56,173 bases of DNA, taken from NCBI GenBank assembly GCA_020723765.1, contig DYIF01000013.1, forward strand, positions 1 through 56,173, written 5' to 3'. The stretch comes from Elusimicrobium minutum (lineage in GTDB: Bacteria > Elusimicrobiota > Elusimicrobia > Elusimicrobiales > UBA9959). The translations under genes and the position numbers were made by a program. Below are positions 50,268-56,173 of this stretch, piece after piece; positions within the stretch are counted from its first letter, which is position 1; the number at the start of each line of letters is the position of its first letter. The notes beneath the pieces are model-generated. The model did no database searches, was not told the origin of the DNA, and saw nothing but the letters and a program-made list of their open reading frames with translations.

Positions 50268-51104
50268 ATGAATTTTAAAGAAATAAATAATTTTTTGGAA
50301 AAACTAAAAAGCATAAACGACGAAAAAGAAATAATAACAAGATTTTTGGATTACGGGATATCGGTTTTAAACTGCGATAGCGGAACCTTTTTTACCGTAA
50401 ACGAAGCTAAAAAGACCATTACCTTCGATATAGTCAGGGGGAAAAATTCCGAGGAGCTTAGCGGGATAAGTTTCGGTTATACCGGAATAGTCGGATGGTG
50501 CGCTCAGACAAAAAAAGATATACTCGTGAAAGATACTTCTAACAATCCGGTTTTTACCAAAAAAGTCGATTATGCGACGAAATATTTAACTAAATCGGTT
50601 ATAGCGTTAAATATCGGATATTCAAACGATATTTTCGGAATAATAGAGTTTATAAATCCGAAAGACAAGGAAAGCTTCGACGATAATGATTTCGAACTTA
50701 TAAAACTAATTTCCAATTCCGTATCCTATAAAATATACATAATCAGAATGGAAAATTCCATATTTCAGATAAACAACAGATTAAATTCCACCATAAATAA
50801 TCTTTCCGGCGGATTTATAGGAATAGACAATAACGGAGTCGTAATATTTTTAAATCCCCGGGCAAGAGAGATACTTAAGTTGGAAGCCGATATGATAGGG
50901 AAAAATTACCTCGAACTTCCCGATTACATATACCAGATAAAAAATTTATTAAGCGACGCTAAAAACGGGAAACTCGTAAAAAGAGGCGAAATTATTTGTA
51001 AAATAAAATCTGAAGACAGAAAAATAGGATATAGCACCATAAGCTTAAGGTCGATGGATTCGAGCATAATCGGAAGCGCTTTGATATTCCAGGATATAAC
51101 ATGA
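50268..51104 (+). CDS. GAF-PAS sensor protein without an output domain
   Basis: A 278-residue cytoplasmic protein with a GAF domain (about 15-160, with a GAF-like KDILVKDTSNNP) and a PAS domain (about 170-278, GFIGIDNNGVVIFLNPRAREIL). It stops where a kinase or cyclase would normally start. It overlaps the receiver gene by four bases (ATGA), so the pair probably acts together, for example by binding to or modulating the receiver. No kinase is adjacent. Ligand unknown. Confidence 0.8.
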   Translation: MNFKEINNFLEKLKSINDEKEIITRFLDYGISVLNCDSGTFFTVNEAKKTITFDIVRGKNSEELSGISFGYTGIVGWCAQTKKDILVKDTSNNPVFTKKVDYATKYLTKSVIALNIGYSNDIFGIIEFINPKDKESFDDNDFELIKLISNSVSYKIYIIRMENSIFQINNRLNSTINNLSGGFIGIDNNGVVIFLNPRAREILKLEADMIGKNYLELPDYIYQIKNLLSDAKNGKLVKRGEIICKIKSEDRKIGYSTISLRSMDSSIIGSALIFQDIT

Positions 51105-51457
51105 AGATACTTATAGCCGAAGACGACGATATAAATCGAGAGTTAATAACCGAGGTTTTAAAAAGCGACGGACACGAGGTAACCGCCGTTTGCGATGGCA
51201 CAGATCTTATAAAAATTGCTTTAGACTCTAAACCGGACCTAATAATAACCGATATTCAGATGCCGGGGATGAGCGGAGACACTATGATTTCGATGATAGA
51301 AGAGTACGAAGAATTGGCCTCCGTTCCCATAATAGTTATGACGGGCATGGGGGAAGTCGAGTTTAAAAAATTAGGCGTATCCAAAGATATAAACGTTTTG
51401 TTTAAACCGGTCAACATGTCTAAACTAAAAGAATTCGTGTTAAAATTCAAAAAATGA
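51101..51457 (+). CDS. Single-domain response regulator (CheY-like)
   Basis: A 118-residue receiver with all key residues: the acidic group AEDDD, phospho-acceptor Asp in IITDIQMPG, Thr in VMTGMG and Lys in LFKPVN. It has no output domain and may bind a partner such as the GAF-PAS protein encoded before it (coupled, ATGA overlap) or another kinase elsewhere. It overlaps the following gene by four bases. Confidence 0.92.
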   Translation: MKILIAEDDDINRELITEVLKSDGHEVTAVCDGTDLIKIALDSKPDLIITDIQMPGMSGDTMISMIEEYEELASVPIIVMTGMGEVEFKKLGVSKDINVLFKPVNMSKLKEFVLKFKK

Positions 51458-51753
51458 ATTTAGATACCGAGATACTTAACAATATATTCAAATTTTTCAA
51501 TAAATTTGCAAGCGATTTATGTCCTTTTTCGAGTTTTTTTTTAATTTTCGGCATGTTTTCCGCAGTTTTTTTCATGATTACCGTAATAGTATGGGTTTAC
51601 GCTTTTTATTATTGCCTTAAAAACGAAAAGGATTTAACAAAAAGGAATATATGGCTTGCGATAATAATAGTCGGCAAGTTTCTGGGAGCCGCGACTTATC
51701 TTTCTCTTGAAAAGTTTTTAAAAAAAGATAAAAAACAAAACATATCGGAATAA
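51454..51753 (+). CDS. Small membrane protein, PLDc_N-like
   Basis: A 99-residue protein with two membrane spans (about 25-50 and 65-85). The pattern between them, CLKNEKDLTKRNIWLAIIIV then LGAATYLSLEK, resembles the phospholipase D nuclease N-terminal (PLDc_N) segment. These small proteins are widespread and poorly understood. It overlaps the receiver gene by four bases, so it is part of the signalling group in this operon. Function unknown. Confidence 0.65.
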   Translation: MNLDTEILNNIFKFFNKFASDLCPFSSFFLIFGMFSAVFFMITVIVWVYAFYYCLKNEKDLTKRNIWLAIIIVGKFLGAATYLSLEKFLKKDKKQNISE

Positions 51754-51806
51754 TCATCTAATTTTGGATTAACCAAGTTTGATATAATATATAAAAGAGG
51801 TGAATT

Positions 51807-52268
51807 ATGAAGGTTAAAGTAAAAAAGCTGGTTGAAAACGCTCATCTTCCGGAAAGAGCTTACGATAACGACGCGGGAGCGGATTTGTTTTCGATAGAAG
51901 AAGTTACAGTACAGCCTCACAGCCCCGCCCATATAAAGACCGGTATAGCCATAGCTTTACCAAAGAAAACATGCGGCGTTTTGTGGGGTAAAAGCTCGAT
52001 AGAATCCAAAGGACTGATAATAACAGCGGGTCTTATAGACGAAGGTTATAGAGGAGAGGTTATAGTCTGTGTTTTTAATCTTACCGACAAGATACAGGTT
52101 GTCGAGAAAAACCAAAAGATAGCTCAGCTTGTGGTGATGCCTGTTTATTATCCAAAATTTAAAGAAGTTAAAGAGCTTTCAAAGTCTCAAAGGGGAATAT
52201 TCGGTTTCGGAAGCACCGGACTTAAAAAGGAAACCGCAAAGATTAATCCTCCGAACACCGAATTATGA
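51807..52268 (+). CDS. dut: dUTP diphosphatase
   Basis: A 153-residue trimeric dUTPase with the five motifs: NDAGADLF (I), WGKSSIESKGL (II, a variant of GRSS), ITAGLIDEGYRGEV (III, catalytic Asp), AQLVVMPV (IV) and RGIFGFGSTG (V). It breaks dUTP to dUMP and pyrophosphate, keeping uracil out of DNA and feeding dTMP synthesis. A TATAAT-like -10 and AAGAGGTG ribosome binding site come before the ATG, and it overlaps kdsC by four bases. Confidence 0.95.
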   Translation: MKVKVKKLVENAHLPERAYDNDAGADLFSIEEVTVQPHSPAHIKTGIAIALPKKTCGVLWGKSSIESKGLIITAGLIDEGYRGEVIVCVFNLTDKIQVVEKNQKIAQLVVMPVYYPKFKEVKELSKSQRGIFGFGSTGLKKETAKINPPNTEL

Positions 52269-52864
52269 GAAAAATAAAAAACATAAAAATATTTTTAATG
52301 GATGTCGACGGGGTTCTTACCGACGGGAAGATGTATTATTTTACCGACACAAACGGTATAGACCACGAGTTTAAAGCTTTTAATTCTCAGGACGGAATAG
52401 GACTGATAGTTTTAAACAAATTCGCTATACTTACCGGCGTTATAACCGGTAGAGAATCGGAAAGCGTTTATCAGAGAGCGAAAATACTCAGGATGAATTA
52501 CGTATATCAGGGTTTTCTTACCAAACTCTGGGCTTTGGACGAGATACTAAAAAAAACTTCGCTGGATTATTCCAATGTCTGTTATATGGGGGACGATCTC
52601 CCGGATATCCCTGTTTTGAAAAAAGTCGGTTTTGCGGTATGTCCCGCCAATTCGGTTAGAGAAGTTAAATCCGTTTGCGATTATGTCACATCCAAAAACG
52701 GCGGGGACGGGGCGGTTAGAGAGGTTTGCGATTTAATAATAAAACATAAGAATCTGGCCGATTCTATGAAGAAGGGTTTTGAACAAGGGATCTGGCCGGA
52801 TACGGATTCTTTTCATTCCATAGAAAACGTTCTTTATTCCAAATGGAAACTAAAAAATAAATGA
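52265..52864 (+). CDS. kdsC: KDO 8-phosphate phosphatase KdsC (HAD family)
   Basis: A 199-residue HAD phosphatase with DVDGVLTDG (nucleophile Asp), the GRESESVYQRAKIL region (Arg, Ser and Lys) and YMGDDLPDIPVL (metal Asp pair), plus CPANSV and SKNGGDGAVREVCDLI, typical of KdsC. It makes KDO for lipid A-linked core sugars, so the cell should have lipopolysaccharide or a similar glycolipid. Co-translation with dut is odd in function but gene order is compact, with four-base overlaps on both sides. Confidence 0.92.
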   Translation: MRKIKNIKIFLMDVDGVLTDGKMYYFTDTNGIDHEFKAFNSQDGIGLIVLNKFAILTGVITGRESESVYQRAKILRMNYVYQGFLTKLWALDEILKKTSLDYSNVCYMGDDLPDIPVLKKVGFAVCPANSVREVKSVCDYVTSKNGGDGAVREVCDLIIKHKNLADSMKKGFEQGIWPDTDSFHSIENVLYSKWKLKNK

Positions 52865-53541
52865 AGGAATATCTCATAGCTTTTTTTAGCGGAACCGCGA
52901 GTTTTTTCTCGCCCTGCGTTCTTCCTTTAATTCCCGGATATCTTTCTCTGATATCGGGTTTTTCGGCCAAGGAAATACTGAGCGAGGAAAAAGATAAAAT
53001 AAATAAACTTAAGTTTTTTTATTTTTCCGTCTTCTTCGTTTTGGGTTTTTCTATTGTTTTTACCGTTCTTGGAGCTTTTTCATCAATGGCCGGCGGTTTC
53101 ATAATTAAAAATAGAGAGATATTTCAAAAGGTAATGGGGATAGTAATGGTTATAATAGGCCTTCATATTTCGGGGGTTTTAACCGTAAAATTGTTTAATT
53201 TCGAAAAAAGGAAAATATATAAATCTTTCGACTACGGATATCTTACGAGTTTTTTGACCGGGATGAGTTTCGCTTTCGGATGGTCCCCTTGCATAGGACC
53301 GTTTTTAGCGAATATACTTTTAATAGCTTCGACCAAATCGGTATACGAGGGTTCTTCGCTTCTTATGATTTATTCTTTAGGCCTCGGCTTTCCGTTTATT
53401 ATAGCTTCCGTAGGAGCCGGAGCTTTTTTCAGGTTTGTATCTTCGAGAAAAAAAGTGTTTTTATATATAGAAAAAATATCGGGTTTTTTAATAATATTGA
53501 TAGGAATTTTAATATTCTTCAATAAATTTTCGATGGAATGA
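52861..53541 (+). CDS. ccdA: CcdA-type thiol-disulfide membrane protein
   Basis: A 226-residue six-span membrane protein with the paired Cys motifs in spans 1 and 4: FFSPCVLPLIPGY and FGWSPCIGPFLANI. CcdA moves reducing power across the inner membrane to keep apo-cytochrome c thiols reduced. Together with the ResB/CcsA pair near 11.1-12.8 kb it completes a System II cytochrome c pathway that would serve NrfH and NrfA. It overlaps kdsC by four bases. DsbD-type roles are possible too. Confidence 0.9.
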   Translation: MKEYLIAFFSGTASFFSPCVLPLIPGYLSLISGFSAKEILSEEKDKINKLKFFYFSVFFVLGFSIVFTVLGAFSSMAGGFIIKNREIFQKVMGIVMVIIGLHISGVLTVKLFNFEKRKIYKSFDYGYLTSFLTGMSFAFGWSPCIGPFLANILLIASTKSVYEGSSLLMIYSLGLGFPFIIASVGAGAFFRFVSSRKKVFLYIEKISGFLIILIGILIFFNKFSME

Positions 53542-53542
53542 T

Positions 53543-54217
53543 ATGACCGAATTAATAGTGGCGCTCGACTGCGATATAAAAAAAGCCAAAGATATAATTA
53601 ACAAAACCGAAAACAAAGTCAATTTTTTTAAAATAGGGCCGGTGATGTTTGTAAAATACGGCAGGGAAATACTCGATTATCTTTCATCAAAAAATAAAAA
53701 AATTTTTTTGGATCTGAAGCTTCACGATATACCGAATACGGTTAAAAAAACGGTGGAAAATATAACCGATTTAAACGTTTATTCCGTTTCGGTTCATATA
53801 TCCGGAGGGCCGGATATGATTAAAGCCGCGGTGGAAGGCGGAAAAGATAAAATAAAAATCTGGGGGGTTAGCATACTTACAAGCATAGACCATATTCAAT
53901 ACTCCAATATCGGATTTAGGTATTCTTTGGAGCATCAGGTGGTTCATTTTTCAAAATTGGCCAAGGACAGCGGAGCGCACGGCATAGTGGCCTCGCCAAA
54001 AGAACTTTATTATTTGAAGAAAAAAATTAACGGATTGAAATTTATAACTCCTTCTATAAGGCTGGATAATACCGCAAAAGACGACCAGAAAAGATTTGTA
54101 ACTCCAAAAGAGGCCTTTTTATTGGGAGCGGATTACATAGTAGTCGGAAGACCCGTTACCGATAGCTTAGACCCCGGCTCGGTCGCGGATAGAATAATAT
54201 CAGATATTAAGAGGTAA
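53543..54217 (+). CDS. pyrF: Orotidine 5'-phosphate decarboxylase
   Basis: A 224-residue TIM-barrel enzyme with IVALDCD at the start, the catalytic block KIFLDLKLHDIPNTV (the DxKxxDI Asp and Lys), SVHISGG, and GADYIVVGRPV with the phosphate-gripping Arg. It removes CO2 from OMP to make UMP. It starts two bases after ccdA and is followed at once by pyrE. Confidence 0.95.
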   Translation: MTELIVALDCDIKKAKDIINKTENKVNFFKIGPVMFVKYGREILDYLSSKNKKIFLDLKLHDIPNTVKKTVENITDLNVYSVSVHISGGPDMIKAAVEGGKDKIKIWGVSILTSIDHIQYSNIGFRYSLEHQVVHFSKLAKDSGAHGIVASPKELYYLKKKINGLKFITPSIRLDNTAKDDQKRFVTPKEAFLLGADYIVVGRPVTDSLDPGSVADRIISDIKR

Positions 54218-54219
54218 AA

Positions 54220-54783
54220 ATGGAAGAGAAAGAGATAAAAGATATACTTTTAAAGACCGGCTCTTTACTGACTGGACATTTTAAACTTTCAAGCGGGCTT
54301 CATTCCGATACCTATGTGCAATGCGCGCTTTGTCTTAAGTATCCGGCATACGCTTCGATTTTTGCAAAAGAGCTTTATATTAAAACTTTAAATTTAAAAC
54401 CGGACATAATAATATCTCCGGCTCTTGGCGGAATAATAATAGGATGGGAGGTCGCCAGAAGCTTTAATCTTCCTTTTGTTTTTACCGAAAGAGAGGAGGG
54501 AGTCGTCAAATTAAGAAGGGGTTTTAATATAGATAAATATCAAAAAGTTTTGATAGTCGAAGATGTCTTTACAACGGGTAAATCCACACTTGAGGTTGCC
54601 GATGTAGTTAAAAGAAACGAAGGGATAGTCGTGGGGGCATGTTCCATAATAAAAAGAGGCGAGTTCAAATTCGATTTTCCTTCAATAAGCCTTTTGAATT
54701 TGGATTTGAAAACTTACCGGCCCGAAGCCTGTCCTATGTGCGAAAAAAATATTCCCGTCATAAAACCTGGTTCGAGAAAATAA
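54220..54783 (+). CDS. pyrE: Orotate phosphoribosyltransferase
   Basis: A 187-residue PRTase with the PRPP motif VLIVEDVFTTGKSTLE (a variant of the usual VEDVVTTG) and ISPALGGIIIGWEVAR, plus FTEREEGVVKLRRGF. It links orotate to PRPP, the step before PyrF, so the two last UMP-making enzymes are in tandem. The C-terminus has a CPMC-type pair (EACPMCEKNI), which appears in some PyrE. It is the last gene of the operon; no clear terminator. Confidence 0.94.
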   Translation: MEEKEIKDILLKTGSLLTGHFKLSSGLHSDTYVQCALCLKYPAYASIFAKELYIKTLNLKPDIIISPALGGIIIGWEVARSFNLPFVFTEREEGVVKLRRGFNIDKYQKVLIVEDVFTTGKSTLEVADVVKRNEGIVVGACSIIKRGEFKFDFPSISLLNLDLKTYRPEACPMCEKNIPVIKPGSRK

Positions 54784-54787
54784 CACT

Positions 54788-55012
54788 CTACTTGCCGCTT
54801 TCTTCTCCCATTTTAAAGTGCTCGTTTTGAGCTTTTTCAAGTTCTTTTGTCGCCTCTTTCGCTTTATTAACGGCGTTTATTTGATTCTGGAAATATTTTT
54901 CTACGACGGTCGCGGTTGAATGGGATATTTCTTTTGTTTCTTTTTCCGTATCGTTATTCTTTGCACATCCGCAAGCTAAAGATAAAATAATCAATAATAT
55001 CGTTTCTTTCAT
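54788..55012 (-). CDS. Small predicted lipoprotein
   Basis: A 74-residue protein with an N-terminal hydrophobic stretch (MKETILLIILSLACGC) and two Cys that could act as the lipid-modified residue, though the lipobox is weak. The rest is charged and helical (coiled-coil-like KAKEATKELEKAQNEH). AAGAGG lies before the start. It faces pyrE tail to tail (4 bases apart). No family recognised. Confidence 0.55.
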   Translation of the reverse strand: MKETILLIILSLACGCAKNNDTEKETKEISHSTATVVEKYFQNQINAVNKAKEATKELEKAQNEHFKMGEESGK

Positions 55013-55209
55013 TTTAACCTCTTTAGTTAAATAATAATAAACATTATATAAAAACTATCTAATTAGTCATAAAACTCAACCTTTACTTTTTTAGGAAGAA
55101 AATTTGTTTTTACTCAAAAATCTTATTTATTAAAGTTTTATTTGTTTTTTCTTAACTCTATTAAATTAACCAAAATCTAAATGGATTAAGTTCTATTAAC
55201 TATGAGATA

Positions 55210-55258
55210 TTGACTTTTGGTGTAAAATATATTAAATTATCATAAATGTTAATTTAAT
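55210..55258 (+). promoter_or_regulatory. Promoter and palindrome for the AbiE-type operon
   Basis: TTGACT (55210-55215), 17 bases, TAAATT (55233-55238). A perfect inverted repeat, ATTAAATT (55231-55238) and AATTTAAT (55251-55258), overlaps the -10 and ends one base before the ATG. Antitoxins of the AbiE type autoregulate by binding inverted repeats in their promoter, so this is a plausible operator. AT-rich, so chance is possible. Confidence 0.5.
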
Positions 55259-55855
55259 ATGTTTAGTAAAAATTTAATTAAACTTTCTTCATTACATAAT
55301 AAACCGTGTTTTTTTACTGAGGATGTGGCAAAAGTTTTAGATATAAGTATTGAATCTGCAAGAGTTTTTGTAACAAGACAGTCAAAAAAGGAAATATTTA
55401 TAAAATTAAAAAAGAATTGCTATTCTTTTGGACAAAGATGGAATCTAAATAATGAAGAGGATTTTTTTGCTATATCTTCTATTTTAAGAGTTCCTTCATA
55501 TATTTCTTTACTAACTGCTCTTTCCTATTATGGAGTAAGTACTCAATTTCCGCAAGATGTGTTTGAGTCTATAACAATCTTTTCTACTAAAGACTATGAA
55601 ATAAAAGGTAAAAATTTTAAATTTTATAAAGTTAAAGAAGAGTTTTTTAATGGTTTTATTAGAAAAGATAATTATTTTATAGCGGAAAAAGAGAAGGCTT
55701 TTATAGATGCTATTTATCTTTATTCATTTGGTAAATATTCATTAGATTTAAGTGCTATTGATATCAAAAAACTTGATAAAAGTCTAATATTTAAAATTGT
55801 AAAGAAATATCCGCAAAAAACAATAGAGGTTCTTAAAAGAATATGCAAGATTTGA
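55259..55855 (+). CDS. AbiEi-type antitoxin/transcriptional regulator
   Basis: A 198-residue protein with an N-terminal winged helix (PCFFTEDVAKVLDISIESARVFVTR) and a C-terminal domain as in type IV AbiEi antitoxins (VPSYISLLTALSYYGV, then FYKVKEEFFNGF and AEKEKAFIDAIYLYSFG). These proteins bind promoter DNA and counter a nucleotidyltransferase toxin. It is followed with a 13-base overlap by the toxin gene. Low GC content sets it apart from upstream genes, so it may have been acquired. Confidence 0.8.
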   Translation: MFSKNLIKLSSLHNKPCFFTEDVAKVLDISIESARVFVTRQSKKEIFIKLKKNCYSFGQRWNLNNEEDFFAISSILRVPSYISLLTALSYYGVSTQFPQDVFESITIFSTKDYEIKGKNFKFYKVKEEFFNGFIRKDNYFIAEKEKAFIDAIYLYSFGKYSLDLSAIDIKKLDKSLIFKIVKKYPQKTIEVLKRICKI

Positions 55856-56130
55856 TAAAACACGAGCAATTCGAAATGGAAGTTCTTGAAAAGTTATATA
55901 ACAATAAAATATTGCCTAAACTAATCTTTGTTGGCGGAACGATGTTGAGATTATGTTATGGATTGGATAGATACTCTGTCGATTTAAATTTCTGGTTGAA
56001 AGATAGAAAAGATGAAAATGAGGTTTTTAATAGAATAAAAAAAGTAATAAATGATAATTATATAGCAAAAGATGTATTTAGTAAACATTTTACGATATTA
56101 TTTGAGTTTAAAAGCAAGAATTCGCATTAG
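55843..56130 (+). pseudogene. AbiEii-type nucleotidyltransferase toxin, truncated by the IS
   Basis: The first ~93 residues match the NTase fold of AbiEii (FVGGTMLRLCYGLDRYSVDLNF, the hGG...DhDh signature), after which the frame runs into the IS end and stops at once (Ser-His-stop, from 56122). AbiEii toxins are about 250-300 residues, so about two thirds is missing. The second acidic residue of the metal motif is Asn here (DLNF for DLDF). It overlaps the antitoxin gene by 13 bases. The toxin is therefore inactive by loss of most of the protein. Confidence 0.85.
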
Positions 56131-56173
56131 ATAATAAAAAATGTCATCGAAGATAAAGTCGTTAGATAAAAAA
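56122..56173 (+). repeat. Second copy of the IS end
   Basis: These 52 bases are an exact reverse complement of 482-533, so the same IS starts here and its transposase would lie to the right of the window. Insertion took place inside the AbiEii-type toxin gene. Because both edges of the window are the same IS end, pointing outward, the window probably ends where an assembly could not span the repeat. Confidence 0.9.

Noticed and set aside
55013-55209. Hidden gene in the AT-rich gap before the AbiE-type promoter
   Set aside because: No frame with a start and ribosome binding site is seen on either strand, and nothing in it looks like a structured RNA.
1-56173. tRNA, rRNA and tmRNA genes
   Set aside because: I found no cloverleaf with a T-loop GTTCRANNC and acceptor stem, and no rRNA-like stretches, in intergenic spaces; a covariance search would be needed to exclude them fully.

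Overview
The window reads as an almost complete stretch of chromosome from a low-GC, Gram-negative, anaerobic or microaerophilic bacterium, bounded at both ends by the same insertion sequence. The diderm cell plan is inferred from a KDO-8-phosphate phosphatase, a phosphoethanolamine transferase, TolC-like and YaiO-like outer-membrane proteins and LysM/amidase/L,D-transpeptidase envelope genes. Anaerobic life is inferred from B12-dependent ribonucleotide reductase, hybrid cluster protein, NrfHA nitrite reductase and rubrerythrin-like helices. I cannot name the phylum from sequence alone; an uncultured diderm lineage is likely.

Layout. (1) 1-533: 5' part of a transposase gene and the IS end. 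(2) 604-5127: three overlapping genes for a synthase-type exopolysaccharide machine (TPR/outer-membrane barrel, processive GT2, GH26-like hydrolase), followed by two tiny ferritin-like proteins. (3) 5217-6656: dicarboxylate/amino-acid symporter. (4) 6661-15747: nitrosative-stress and ammonification block. An Rrf2 regulator, iron-sulfur protein, DUF1858 and DUF438/hemerythrin/PAS sensor are transcribed left, and hcp is transcribed right, from one compact promoter pair sharing a palindromic operator; then ccsB/ccsA, nrfH, nrfA and a NapH-like ferredoxin. (5) 15766-21780: SDR, class II photolyase, small HTH protein, EptA-like enzyme, TypA. (6) 21971-28576 (minus): a histidine-kinase-like protein without its ATPase domain, an OmpR regulator, a PurN-PurH fusion, a serine hydrolase and PurM. 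(7) 28657-30965: dipeptide epimerase and L,D-transpeptidase. (8) 31007-38585: a metal-efflux island (CusCBA-like RND system, Cys-rich mini-protein, DUF318/ArsP-type permease, broken membrane gene) with visibly lower GC and few CG dinucleotides. (9) 38675-40887: TPP riboswitch, thiC, thiD. (10) 40891-43583: candidate small RNA and nrdJ. (11) 43760-48456: a long coiled-coil protein, a pseudo-receiver membrane protein and an outer-membrane/LysM protein. (12) 48515-54783: a compact operon with amidase, GAF-PAS protein, receiver, dut, kdsC, ccdA, pyrF, pyrE. (13) 55210-56173: an AbiE-type toxin-antitoxin pair whose toxin is cut off by the second IS copy.

How parts connect. CcsA/CcsB and distant CcdA together make a System II cytochrome c maturation pathway that would serve NrfH and NrfA; Hcp removes NO/hydroxylamine by-products. 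The dipeptide epimerase, L,D-transpeptidase, amidase and LysM protein point to peptidoglycan remodelling. Several genes have a -10-like hexamer ending 6-8 bases before the start codon and no Shine-Dalgarno, suggesting leaderless mRNAs beside ordinary SD-led ones. The most novel-looking signals are the shared hcp operator, the candidate sRNA behind nrdJ, the thiC leader with a duplicated initiation region, the kinase-like protein lacking its ATPase domain and the metal-efflux island with its mini-protein.
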